Shown: positions 49,801 to 61,356, counted from the stretch's first letter. The stretch is DNA of 64,000 nt from Epiperipatus broadwayi (GCA_028023455.1 JAQFVV010012434.1:8243355-8307354); one strand, 5' to 3'. A program made the numbers and translations. The notes: generated by a model from the sequence alone, not told the origin.

Positions 49801-50157
49801 ATAATATGGAGATGCAGCCCAAGATCAAAACAAAGGAGTAAATGGTACATGACCAATGAAACCTTATATACTACCCCAATCCCAGTAAAAGATAAAGATA
49901 AAATACCAATGTGAAAAACTAGTGAACTATGATGAAAACCAAAAACACTCCAACTGGACTAGAGACATGGGAGATTTTTTTAATTTGCTTTATTTTGTTT
50001 GTGAGATAATAAGGAGAATAGAAGTTATAGGAAATAGTATAGGTAATAGTAATTTGAAATAGAAATTTAAGATGTGAAGCAGGGAAGAAATAGATTGAAG
50101 GGTATGTTAACATTAAAATATGACATTAAAGTCATCTCTTTTGGTTGTCACTAAGAC

Positions 50158-50220
50158 TCATAGTTCCAAATAGTGTTAATATATATATATATATATATAT
50201 ATTAACACTATTTGGAACTA

Positions 50221-50223
<3 letters not shown>
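50158..50223. repeat. Hairpin with TA-repeat loop
   Basis: TCATAGTTCCAAATAGTGTT (from 50158), TA repeat, then the exact complement ending at 50223. The 23-bp arms match perfectly around a 20-bp TA tract; a further TA array (50223-50254) follows. Confidence 0.97.
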
Positions 50224-50257
<34 letters not shown>

Positions 50258-50277
50258 TAAATCTTTTCATCTGTTAT

Positions 50278-50290
50278 AAGTGGGGAAGTA
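50278..50290 (+). promoter_or_regulatory. Candidate polypurine tract of LTR retrotransposon
   Basis: AAGTGGGGAAG ends just before the TG of the 3' LTR (with TA between). It is a purine-rich run at the position where plus-strand priming occurs in LTR elements. Confidence 0.6.
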
Positions 50291-53219
50291 TGAAGCAGTT
50301 GAGCTTCATGGTCCTTCATACCCACCAAATTACTAACCCATGTTTGAACCTTATGTTCCCTCCCACTTCTATATTAATGTATTTTATTTATATGTTTGAG
50401 ATATGCACCTAAGATATTATAAAATTTAGCTCTTAATATTGTTTTACTATTTATTATTAATTCTTTTATTAAAAATCAAAATCTATTGAGTGCAGCTCAG
50501 ATATATATATATATATATAACGGGAACAATTACTAACACTATATTAATTTTATCAATGTTGTTGTAATTTCGTAAATATATATATATATAACTTTGTTTA
50601 AATTTATTAAAATATATTTTTTTAAAAAAAATCCGAGATGGAGCATGCAACTGGTAATTGTCCAAAATAACTAAATGGGTGAAATTGTTATATTATTTAA
50701 TTGTGGGAAAGGATGTTTAATTATACTATATGAAAAGTAAAAAGGGAAATTCAATTAAGAAGTTATACTTTTGTGATTAACATTTTATCAAATCTATTTC
50801 TAATGGATTTGAATATATTTTTGGACAAATTATCTAACAGTTGCATCTCCAAAAACAATAAATGAAGGAAATGAAATTGAAAAAAGGAACACTAAAAGCA
50901 TTCCTCACCTATGTGAGGGCTGTATATAATGGGCTGATTTTTGACTACCGGGGAGAGAACTAAATTTTAGAAAAGCTGTTGTAAAAATAGTTCATGCTAT
51001 TTTTTTTTCTCAAAATTGTTGGATGAATAGAAAGTTAATCACCTTCCTTGCCTTTTTGGTCAAAGTCATCTCAAAGAATCATCTCACTGATGCCCCAAAA
51101 TATGATCTAAGAATGAAGGAATGCCTAATGAACACTTGCCATAAAATGACTTTAATCCTGTTAATATTCCATGCTGGAGCTGAACTGTTAAAATGGACTC
51201 TTTAAGATAGCAAAGTAATTAACCTAAAAAATGCCTATGAACTTTACCTCTTACTCCTTTTAAATTAATCTTCACCTCAACTCTCCGGATTAAATTATTA
51301 AATTAAATGTTTTCTTTATAACTATTAATGTAAATTTGCTTTCATACTATTAATTTTCTTTTATAGGTAAAGTCTGCTCTTATGTCTTTAATCTTGATGC
51401 AGTTCCTTTCTTAATTTTAAACTATTGTATTTTATTATTTTTAAGTTGCCAATCTAGACAATCTTGCGAGCTTAATATATAAAGTTATTTTGCTCTATCT
51501 ACTTAAACCTCCCTGAGTCGAGGTTAGTAAAATCCCCTCCTTTTGAATTAGATTTACATATTTTTTTAATTAATATGCTTGCCAGATTGTTTCTCAGGTT
51601 AACCCAATTATATGATTTTCTTTAAAATGTTTTTAATATATATATATTCTCTGCTTAAATGTTAAATTACAAAAAAAAAAAAAATAACACTATCAAATAT
51701 TTTTTATGTCATGTATTTAATTCTGAAAAGGTGATTTTTTCCCTCATTATTGTGTTTATATCACCTATATTATAAAGCTATACTCTTGAGCTTTCAAAAA
51801 TTTGATTATTTGCAAAGTTACATAATTTGTGAGGGTGGGATTTCAGTCTGTTGAATAATGAGAAAGGGAAGGGGATAATTTTTAAAACATATTTAGTACC
51901 AATTAAATCATTCCTACATATATGATATAGCATAGTGTTCATTGCCTAAATTATAGCATTCTAATGAGGTTCATGTGTTTTAAAATAAAGATTTCCATTT
52001 AATGTTATTAAAGACAATTTATTAAGTTGTGTTGTTGATATAGGGCTTTGTTCATTAAATATTATGTGCTTCTAGTTTGAAGGGTCCCAATAAATTTGGA
52101 CCCATAGATTTTCTTCATGCCCTGTCCTGCCATTAGTTGACCTTTTGGGGACTATTTTTGTATAACAGACCTTTCACGTCAGTCACCTAGAGAACCCTGG
52201 GGACCACGCCAAGCCTAATTAAGCTTCTGTAAGCAGTACCCCAGAAGAGGGACCCTTAGTCACTTTGTTTCTTCATTTGAAAGCATGACATTACTTCGGA
52301 TTCTTCTGCCTTTATATCAGCCCTGATGCTCCTCTGTTAGTATTAATTGAGTCAGTGACTGACCTCATTTCGATGCTGTAATCATAAACTTGTGCTTTGC
52401 TTATGTACATATATATCTTTCCAATAATTGTTTTCCTTATTTTGTGAAATCCCACCATTGTAATTCATCCTATTTATTTAAGAGTATACTTATTTTTTTA
52501 TTAGACAACAAAGCATTCTTTCTTGTTAAAAGTTGAATTCAAAGAGTGATTAAAATTATTATGTTCACTAATAAAAGACACATGATTTAAATGTATATTA
52601 TTTTACTAAATCCGCACAAATGTTGTAATCCATAATTAAACCATTTTAAATATATATTTTTGATTTTCACAACGAAAATGGTGTGAAAATAGGTTGTATA
52701 ATATGTATCATGATTCCTAGAATGCTTCATAAGTTTGTACGCTCATCGCTAAAGTGTTAATTCAAAATGTGTATGTTTTACGATCAGATGATTGGCACCT
52801 CAACCTAACCCTCCAAATATATTTGTTAACATATAATATGTAATTTATTAATAAGAGCATTTAACTAAATATCTAAGTAATTTACTGTTCATTAAATGTT
52901 TAATAAATATTTTATTATTATTTAATCCACTTACGTAGTTTGAATCATCTTCTCTCCATTTCTCCACATTCCAACATATATGTGCATTCTGATTAAATGT
53001 CTCATTGTCTCTTTCACTTTTATAGCAGACCAGACTTAAGAATTAATTCTCATGTACCATCACTATTATGTTATTCATTAGGTATTCGATCTGCGGCTTG
53101 TGGAATGGGTTCGAATCTAGGTGGGCCCCTGGTCTAAATCTTGGGCTTGACTGGGTTTGAAGTACATTTCATTGAGTTTTAGCTCATGTTAGATGGATCA
53201 ACATATTTTGACCGGTACA
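50291..53219 (+). mobile_element. 3' LTR of non-autonomous LTR retrotransposon (2.93 kb)
   Basis: Same termini as the 5' LTR (TGAAGCAGTTGAGC... to ...ACCGGTACA) and collinear with it throughout, lacking the Rep-A insertion and most of the TA expansion. The frame at 51023-51205 (C-terminal part LTDAPKYDLR...ELLKWTL) stays open in the other LTR too (about 45420-45549), but with many amino-acid changes, so it looks unconstrained. LTRs near 3 kb are long for the size of the internal region (2.67 kb). Confidence 0.9.
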
Positions 53220-53223
53220 ATAT
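53220..53223 (+). repeat. Right 4-bp target duplication of LTR retrotransposon
   Basis: ATAT directly after the CA end of the 3' LTR. Confidence 0.6.
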
Positions 53224-53239
53224 TTAATTATTAAATATA

Positions 53240-54690
53240 AATGTTATCAAATTAATAGAGTAAATTAATTGCAGTAACTATTTTACTATAATAAAATATT
53301 CTATTTTTTTAATTTGTCAAAAATAACAGTAAATTAAATTATGTGCTGCATCTTCTCTACCTCTACATTTCTATTTAAAAACAACAAATATTTAAATTAG
53401 CTTGGAATTTCAAGCTGATAATTATCCAGGCTAAAAGTTAATGAAGATTGTTTTCAAAGACTAAATCAAAATCTTTACATGTTACATTGGAAACATTAAA
53501 CACATTATATAGTCTGTGTTTGTAATTGGCAAAAAATAACATAATCATCAGTTAACTGTAACGAGACTCTAAGAAGATGAAATTCTGGATTTGTTTTTAA
53601 TATATCAAAGTTAAAAATTCCATCAACAATTCTATATTCTATCTTGATCCCTGATGTATTAAGTCATTTATAATTAGTTCCAAAGATTACCATCATAAAA
53701 ATCAAAACAAAGAACAAATAATTTTTGCTTATGCCAGTTTTCATTTCATTTGCTTCATATTTCTATCTGTAGCAATATCATCATTTCCTTTTATTCCATT
53801 CTATAAAAGTTGCGTAATAAAATACTGACAACTTATTTAATTTCAAAGAGTGACAAAAATATGTTTGATTATATGAATCAAATCCTTTTATTAATCAAAA
53901 AAATATATTAATGACTGCTTTGTTCCTAATATGTTTTTGCATTTTCATAGCAACAAAAATAATGTCTATAGTGCTTGTCAAGTTTTTAAAAATCAAATTG
54001 AGTCTCTAATAACCTTTTACTTATAATTGAAAGCAATTTATTCAACAAAATTTTTTGAAAATATCTTTGTTGTAGTGGGTAATAAAGGCATTAAACGATA
54101 AACCACAATTTTGTCTACTCCTTTTGCTTTTAAAAATTGAAACGATAAAAATAGAACTTTATGAGTCCATATATTTCTAAAAATTTCAATATTTTTGAAG
54201 CTAACATACTACTCCACATTGTAAACATTTATTTAGGTATCTTATAAGAAAGAGCATCATTTCCATTTTTAAGATTACAAAAAATTCTTTTGATTTCAAT
54301 AGGCTTGATATTTTTGTTCAAATGTAAATTAAATAAAATGAATATATCTTTAAAAGTCTATTATCTCAATTCTTATATATTATTTTTAAGATGTTCAAAA
54401 TATTCTTTTCATTAGTTCAAAATATCTTTGTCAAGATAAAAGAAAGTTATTGATTGATTTAATAAGATTACGCAACTGTATTGTAAGTCTGTATTTTACT
54501 TCCAATATATCAAAAAATATTTATAAAGTGATCATGATTAGCAACTTTAATCAACTAATAATTTTTAAATCTTCTTGTCAATTATTCATCTTTTGTCTTT
54601 AAATCTCTATACTGATTATGTTTTATCAAGCAAAAACTGTTAGATGTTTTCGTTTAATTAATAAAGTCAATAATGAAAAATTCCATTGTC
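53240..54690 (-). mobile_element. RTE-type LINE remnant (reverse transcriptase), decayed
   Basis: Minus-strand translation, high to low coordinates and allowing frameshifts: IEIKRIFCNLKNGNDALSYK (about 54260-54320), QRYFQKILLNKLLSIISKRL and LETQFDF (about 54000-54080, the 'K...ilL.Rl...i...L..~QaGFr' block), a KGFDSYNQTYF-like motif A (about 53860-53890), and LQLTDDYVIF (about 53535-53570, the ADD catalytic block). This supplies exactly the RT part that is missing in the plus-strand RTE copy next door. Multiple stops; not functional. Confidence 0.6.
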
Positions 54691-54800
54691 AAAGAGTCAA
54701 CCAAATTTCTACTTTTTAGTAAACAGAAGATTAGATTTAATTATATCTATAATACATCCCTAATTCCTAATATCCATTCCATACGTTCTTGTCGTTGCAG

Positions 54801-54882
54801 CTGTTATTACTATGTAATTATTCACATAGTATACAAACATGGATGGGCTGCTCACCAACATGCATTGGCTATGGACAGTGTG
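54801..54882 (+). other. Exon-like segment with splice-site-like borders (weak)
   Basis: A pyrimidine-rich stretch and TTGCAG end at 54800 and GTGAGTTT starts at 54883, so an 82-bp segment is bounded by a good acceptor and a strong donor. One frame is open and cysteine-rich (CNYSHS...GCSPTCIGYGQC). No neighbouring exon was found, so it may be chance. Confidence 0.2.
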
Positions 54883-55019
54883 GTGAGTTTATTGGCTTTT
54901 TATCTCTGAGTTTAAGATCAAGTAACACCATGAACTTTCTTCTCAGTTGCCTGATAAGGCAGAATGAATGTGTAAATGATAAATATTTTCTAATAATTAT
55001 ACAATTGTGACAGACAAAA

Positions 55020-56930
55020 ATAAAGCATGGCCCTTATTCCCAGGAGGTTTAAAGTCACCAACCAAGGCAATGGTTGGAGGCTGAAGACATAGGGTGCTAA
55101 GAATCCCCTAATTGTGGATCCAGGCTGCCATTTGTTGACAAATTTTTATTTAAGTACTTACAACTGCAGATCACTTTCAAGTGAAGGAAGTTTGCAAGAA
55201 TTAGAAGAAAAACTGTCTTATATTAAATGGGACATTATTGGACTTTGTGAAGTTAGAAAAAAGGGTGAAGAGAAAATTGATTTAAAAAGTAGACATGTAC
55301 TCTATTATAAAAACACAAATATTGAAAATGCAAGTCGAGTAGGATTCATTATAAATAAAAAGTGGAACAACAACATTGTTGAGATTGATGGTTTTTTGGA
55401 CAGAGTATATACAACTTAATAGCAGATACCAAATGCAGATAATTCAGGTTTATGCTCCAACAAGTTCTCATAGTGATGAAGTAGTAGACGATTTTTACAT
55501 GGATGTACAAAAGGCTTTTGATCAGCGCAAAAAACATTTTAAAATTGTTATGAGAGACTTTAATGCTAGAATTGGTAAACAAATGAAAGATGAAAGTGCT
55601 GTAGGTAATTTTGGTTATAGTAATAGAAATGAGAGAGGACATAGACTTGTGGAGTTTAAAGAAAAAGAAAAACTTTATATTATGAATTCTTTTTTTGAAA
55701 AAAATGTTAAAAGGAAATGGACATGGAAGCATACAAATGAAGGTACAGCAGAATTGGATTATATTTTAACTAACAGAAAATACATATTTCAATATTGTAA
55801 TGTTATTAATAAATTTAACACAGGAAGTGATCATCGATTAGTAAGATGTAAGATATGTGTTAATGCAAAGCTAGAGAGACAAAAATTATTACGAAAAACA
55901 ATATTTATAGTTGATATTCCTAATCTTCAGTAACATTCTAATGAATGTAAATTAGAACTTACAAATCGGTTTCAAACATTAGTAGATTTTGAATATGATT
56001 CAGATTTAAATGAAATAAATATGGTAAAAAATCACACTTTTGAAAACTGTAACAAAGATAGTTGGTAGAAAAAAGTAGCAATTGACCAATAAAATTTCTA
56101 CTGAGACTAGAGAATTTATGAAGAAAAAAAGGAATATGAAGATATATAAAAGTGATGCTTTAAAAAGGATTGAATATCTCAAATTTTGTAAAATGGTGTG
56201 GAAAAGAGTTGAAAATGATATGAGAAAGTATAACTGTGAAATAGCAAGGAAAGCTGTAGAGGAGAATAAAAGTCTCAAGAGTGTAAAACAACATTTTGGT
56301 ATAGGTATGAAATTTATATCTGCAATAAGAAAAGAAGATGGAATTATTACTAAAATGAGAGATGACATCGTGAAATGGAAACATAATGGATGAAATTAAT
56401 CACAGAATTAAACTTAGTTGGAGTGCTTTTGGTAAAAAAAAACTTGATACTAAAAGGAAATATGCCTATGTGTTTGAAAATGAAAGTTTTTAATAAATAT
56501 GTTTTACCAGTTCTTACTTCTGGATCTGAGACTTGGACACTTAATGCAAGAGCAATACAGAGACTTCAGACTACTCAAAGAAGTATAGAGAGATGCATGT
56601 TGAGATCAAAAACACAATATATGGGTAAGAGAACAAACAGGTGTTACTAATCTCATTGAAAAAATTAAAAGACTGAAGTGGAGTTGGGCTGGACATATTG
56701 CTAGAAGAGATAATAATAGATGGACAACTGAAATCTTAAACGGGATTCTAAGATATTGTAAAAGACCCAGAAAGAGACCACATGTGAGATGAATGGATGA
56801 AATAAGAAAGTGTGCAGGCGTGATGTGGAAAAGAGAAGCTAAAGATCGGAGGAGATAGATTGAACTTGGAGAGACCTTCATCTTGCAGTGGATTGATAAT
56901 GGTTGATGATGATGATGATGATGATACATC
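55020..56930 (+). mobile_element. RTE-type (BovB/CFDP2-like) LINE, RT domain deleted
   Basis: Order: endonuclease N-terminus (YNCRSL... to WDIIGLCEVR, 55150-55420); after a frameshift the endonuclease C-terminus (IIQVYAPTSSHSDEV, RDFNARIG, GTAELDYIL, GSDHRLVR; 55376-55933), with the catalytic DFN and SDH blocks readable; the linker (56082-56393); then an abrupt jump to the post-palm region (INHRIKLSWSAFGK, FNKYVLPVLTSGSETWTL, 56390-56650), then WAGHIARRD, MDEIRKCAG and LGETFILQW (56650-56900). It ends in a (GAT)n tail at 56903-56927, typical of RTE 3' ends. The RT fingers and palm, including the catalytic aspartates (several hundred residues), are missing. A few stops elsewhere. Nucleotide similarity to the fragment at 34650-35670. 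Confidence 0.85.
56903..56927. repeat. (GAT)n tail of the RTE element
   Basis: About eight GAT units immediately after the LINE C-terminal coding end. Confidence 0.9.
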
Positions 56931-57059
56931 CCTTCAGTTAATTTCACGTTTCAGGAATTTGCCACTCCTGAAAATCCAAGTTAGCAATTTTAGTTTTTAA
57001 TATCAGTTGCAATTAAACACGACTAGTGATGCTTCTAAAAGAAGTTAAATATCAATTTT

Positions 57060-57370
57060 CTTTCAAATGTGAGTCTTATTTTTGATACAGCTATCAATTT
57101 AACGTTGAAACATATCCATTATCTTTCTATCATTCTGTGTCAATAGGAGCTATGTAATAACAATTTCTCTTGTAATCTGGATCCTAATTATAATGCTATT
57201 CATTAAAAGCCCATTGTTTTAATATTATTCTTTCATTGGTTGAGTTTTTTTTCAAAAACCTTATAGCTATCTGCCTGTTCAATTAATCTTCTTTCCTATG
57301 GAAGATAAGTTTCAATTAGAGCAGTTATATCAATATTAAATCTTGGCAGCTTCTTATCTACTACTTCTGT
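57060..57370 (-). mobile_element. LINE endonuclease fragment (CFDP2-like), minus strand
   Basis: The minus strand reads LPRFNIDITALIETYLP, then RRLIEQADSYKVFEKKL (57220-57350), which matches the 'LaryniDIaaLsETrl...egqL.e.g.gYtff' block of CFDP2-type LINE endonucleases, with the catalytic E of ET kept. A weakly similar continuation (ERWICFNVKLIAV) follows. It is short and isolated, a dead fragment. Confidence 0.6.
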
Positions 57371-57570
57371 TTATTAAAAAAAAAGGTTTGCTATCAAGTT
57401 AAATCATACATAGATATCTTTCAGTACTACATTCATTTATTAAATCTCTTATGTTTTTCACTTACAATTAATCATGACAAATAAATATAAAGATAAATCA
57501 CTGTTTTTTGTTTTTTTTAATAGAAAAAAATATTCTTGCAACAAATAATGATTTTTTTTATATATGTCAA

Positions 57571-57642
57571 TGTGTTGACCGGGAAGCGAACCTGGGCCAG
57601 CTATTTGGAAGGCAACTATGCTAACCACTGGGCCACCAACGC
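57571..57642 (-). tRNA. tRNA-Gly(UCC)-like gene, probably a pseudogene
   Basis: The minus strand reads GCGTTGGTGGCCCAGTGGTT...GCCTTCCAAA...CCCAGGTTCGCTTCCCGG, with close overall similarity to animal tRNA-Gly with anticodon TCC. The acceptor stem forms apart from one C-A mismatch at the second pair. Box A and box B are present. Against function: the conserved T-loop A58 is C (TTCGCTT), and there are mismatches in the T stem and at the top of the anticodon stem. It may be a decayed tRNA or the head of a tRNA-derived SINE; no shared SINE body was recognised. Confidence 0.6.
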
Positions 57643-57879
57643 TTGATCACAAATAATAATTTGATTGGAATTCATTGGCCAATTTTACAAAATATTATTT
57701 ATTAGGGTATCAAGCCATATAGAATAAACTTTATTCTTTTAACATCTGATCTTATAAAAGGTTAGTCTGATAAAATATTTTATTTCACTGAACTCAAATC
57801 AGACACAGATATAATCAAAACCTTTTAAAATATAACAAAACATCAGACAGGTTCTTTATAAAAGAATATACGGGTAAAA
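57643..57879. other. AT-rich spacer, nothing recognised
   Basis: No features between the tRNA-like sequence and the following inverted repeat. Confidence 0.6.
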
Positions 57880-58735
57880 GATTAATATAATAGAATTAAT
57901 TTTTCCTTGCTTACAGTTTCAACTGTCCAGCAGTCATCATCAGAGCTATAATAATCAAGTATATATAAGCATATAATTAATACTTATCTATGAATACATA
58001 CTTATAAACAATATAAATATTATAAACAATATCCTATACTATGAACTTTAAAATAATATAATTTTTCAATGATTCCTATAATGATATATCCTTATTCGTT
58101 TTTAATTAATATTACTTTTTATTTTATTTTTAATTTTAACTGATTTCATTTTTTATAATTTGTTTTAATTTTAATATGTACTTTTCTACATTTGTATTAC
58201 TTTTAAACTTTTTAATAATTTATTTGGATCATTTTAATAATAATAATTACATAATATTTTTTAAATAATTCTATTTCTTTAATTTATAATTTTTCTTAAA
58301 TAACTTTACCTTTTTTAAACTCATCAATTTCAAAACAAGTTTTGGTAAGAGTTTAAAAGAGGTAAAGTTTATTTAAAAAAATTATAAACTGAAAAAATAG
58401 AATTATATAAAAATATTATGTAATTATTGTTATTAAAATGATAGAAATAAATTATTAAAAAGTTTAAAAGTAATACAAATGTAGAAAAGTATATATTAAC
58501 ATTAAAACAAATTATTAAAAAGGAAATCAATTAAGATGAAAAATAAGATAAAAAATAATCTTAATTAAAAATAAATAATGGTATAACGTTATAGGGATCA
58601 TTGAAAAATTATATTATTAGTATGCATAGATAAGTATTAATTGTATGATTACATATTTGAATATTGTAACTCTGATGAAGACTTCTGGATAGTTAAAACT
58701 GTAAGCAAAGGAGAAATATATTATATTAAATTGCA
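57880..58735. repeat. Long inverted repeat, about 400-bp arms
   Basis: Outer arms CCTTGCTTACAGTTTCAACT (from 57905) versus AGTTAAAACTGTAAGCAAAGG (58692-58712). Then CATCATCAGAG versus CTCTGATGAAG, TTTTCTACATTTGTATTACT versus AGTAATACAAATGTAGAAAA, and inner AACTTTACCTTTTT versus AGAGGTAAAGTTT around a loop at about 58317-58357. About 80-85% pairing with indels. No coding sequence. Confidence 0.88.
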
Positions 58736-59959
58736 TTGAAAAGTGTTTATGTAAGATGTATAGGGTATTTTATTTATATATTTATATAAAAGTGCCTCAT
58801 TTTTAACATGCATTTATTTACAATAATGATTCTACATCAATAATTTTTTAAATTATTATTAATCATTTTTATTAGGTTATTTTTTTTATACTTTAGATGT
58901 AGCTTTTAAATTTAATAAAGTTCAATAACCTTCTATAATATTTTTGCACATATTATTGGCAATCTCCATCTTTAAACATATCCAAATCTCAAAATCTTGT
59001 ATTACTAGAATTTGCAACAAACTTGCAACAACTTATATTTTTATATTTTGAATAGGCAATTATAGATCTATTTTTTTTAATTATAATATGCCACACAGAG
59101 TGCTTTAATTGCTTCACATAATTGAATATATAATCTCTGACATATTTTATTAATAGCAAATGCTAAAAGATTCCTTTGACCTTATAAATCTATCTTTGTT
59201 AGAAAATCTAAATCAGTAAATAATTACTAATATTATAAAAAGCTAAAATAAAATGTAATGAGTATTTTAATTAAAATAATAAAATTATTGTAGGTAGTTT
59301 GCAAGTTTTATTCACAGATCCACATGCACCCACACGCCCGCGTATATTGTACCAATATTGTGTTGGCACATAATAATTTTGTTTAAAAAAATTATTAAAA
59401 TAAAAAAATATTTCATCAAAGAAAACATAAGATTAAAAGTCTAAAAGTTTTATAAAAGAAGTAAAGAGTTTTTTTTTCTTCTTATTATTATTCGTTAAAA
59501 TAAATAGTTAAAAGTTTAAGAGTTACAATTAATTAATTAGAAGGAGGGAAAGGTTTGCTCTAGAAATAAACTAAAAGTTTTATTAAAAAATTTAAAGAGG
59601 TCTTTTTTCTTATTATTATCAGTTAAAATGTAACGTAAGGTCTAAAAATATATAACTCTTTTTATTCGAGTTTATTAGAATAAATTATACATGTGCGTAA
59701 ATGTAAGCTTGTTAATAAAATATATAATAAATGTGTGTATATGTGCGTGTTAAAATCATATTGGAAAAAACACATGAAAATAAACATTAAAATGAAATAA
59801 TAAAAAAATATATTTAAAAACACAGCGATGGCTACTAATTAAAGATATAAAAACAACATGTTTGCATGACTACTAATTAAACGATTTTCAAAAACACGTA
59901 ATTAAAGATCATCAAAGGAATTTCGACAACAGATATTGCTGGAAGATATTAAAATGACA
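58736..59959. other. AT-rich non-coding stretch with a weak internal direct repeat
   Basis: AAAAGTTTTAT.AAAAA..TAAAGAG and the following CTTATTATTAT.CGTTAAAAT occur twice (about 59440-59500 and 59570-59625). CTACTAATTAAA occurs at 59831 and 59870. Nothing coding. Confidence 0.5.
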
Positions 59960-60342
59960 ACACATCATATGTATAAATAGCCAATTTTTTTATCAGATAG
60001 TTAGTTGAGTTCATGTTAAGTGTTAAGTTGCGTTAAAGTCAAGTTAGTGGCATTTGAGATAACAGCAGTGCAATCTATCAGTGAGTTATATCAGAATGCA
60101 GTGTTAAAACCTTGGAAAACATATGACTTTCTCCAGCCTGAAGTCTGATGAAAACAGTCAACTACCAGATAAAAGTGATGCCTGTATAACAACCTGAAGC
60201 CGCTCAATATCTAATTGTCTTAAAGAAATGCCTCGGAATAATCAGCATCAAATCTCCACAAGGAAACTTCAAATCTAACTGGTTAGAAATATTTCATCAA
60301 AAGCAGCAAACAGCAAGAAGTATCCACGTTCAAAATCCTAGG
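59960..60342 (+). promoter_or_regulatory. TATA-box promoter-like region with possible first exon
   Basis: GTATAAATAGCC (TATA box at about 59970-59978) is followed some 25-30 bp later by TTATCAGATAGTTAG, an initiator-like sequence. About 340 bp of less AT-rich sequence then follow and end at CCTAG-GTAATAACA (60341-60350), a plausible splice donor. No coding frame. Alternatively this is the U3/R of an LTR: 60640-60800 carries AATAAA-type words and TGGCACCCGGGGTTTA (about 60802), which looks like a primer-binding site. The two readings cannot be separated here. Confidence 0.35.
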
Positions 60343-60350
60343 TAATAACA

Positions 60351-61251
60351 TTTTTTTATACTCAATTATAAAGTAGCCATTGCATTCATAAAGCCTTAAG
60401 AGTCTAGTTTAGGAACTCTATAGTACCCATAGACAAACTATTAATATGTGTGTTTAAAATGTTGTGTGAATTCATGTGCTAGTATATTAATTTCATTGTA
60501 TTTTAAATTTCAAATATTATTTAATGCTTTCTCATAAGATATTATAGTGCATGAATTATATATATGTGTGTGTGTTATATTAGTAAAAAGATTGATAAAA
60601 TATTAAAATTAGTTAATCAATGTTTATTAAAATAAATTGCCTCTTTAACTTAAAACTTTATTTGTCGATCAATTCTTTTAGCACTATTTAAGTGAAACTA
60701 TTTTGTTATTGACTTAAAATAATAGACTGAGCTAATTACGGGATTTTTCGAGTGCTGAATTATGGGCATACTGTCCGAACATGTTAGTCTTAGACTAGCT
60801 GGCACCCGGGGTTTACTCCAAAACAAATAAAGTGTTTGGATAGTAGGGGTTTGAATCTAGCAGCCAAGGTGGGCCATGATCTGGAAATGTGATCATGTTA
60901 TGCATTGCATAGCTCAATCTGATCATGGGTATTATTGACAGCTCTGCTATCAATAATATTTTCCATTTTGCTTGAACATGCTGGGTTTGTTCACATAATA
61001 TTTATAATTAAATAAGATTATAAACGTATTAGAAATAAGCTTGAAACTAGCTAAACGATTTTGCAGTGTAAGTAAGATCTTTCTAATGGATCGAACCCAG
61101 TACAATATATATATAAAGTTGCAATCTTTAATTGTTCATATATATTCAATGGACCATTAGTAATTCTTGCTAGTAAAAGGTGAGAAGGTTGCTTTGACAG
61201 CAGTGAGAAATATTGATTACTATCTTTATTGTGAATGTTTAGGTGGTTACT
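60351..61251. other. Mixed stretch, candidate LTR end near 60800
   Basis: 60720-60910 is clearly richer in G+C (GCTGGCACCCGGGGTTTACT). The rest is AT-rich. No reading frame. See the promoter-like entry at 59960 for the LTR interpretation. Confidence 0.35.
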
Positions 61252-61261
61252 GGTTGGTTTC

Positions 61262-61302
<41 letters not shown>

Positions 61303-61314
61303 TAGAAACCAACC
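61252..61314. repeat. Hairpin with (TA)n loop
   Basis: GGTTGGTTTCTAATTT (from 61252), a TA tract, then AAATTAGAAACCAACC ending at 61314. The arms are perfect. Confidence 0.97.
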
Positions 61315-61356
61315 ATATATTTCAATATATATATATATATATATTGAAATAAATAT
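61315..61356. repeat. Second hairpin with (TA)n loop, adjacent
   Basis: ATATTTCAATATA, a TA tract, then TATATTGAAATAAATAT. It directly abuts the hairpin at 61252-61314. Confidence 0.9.
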
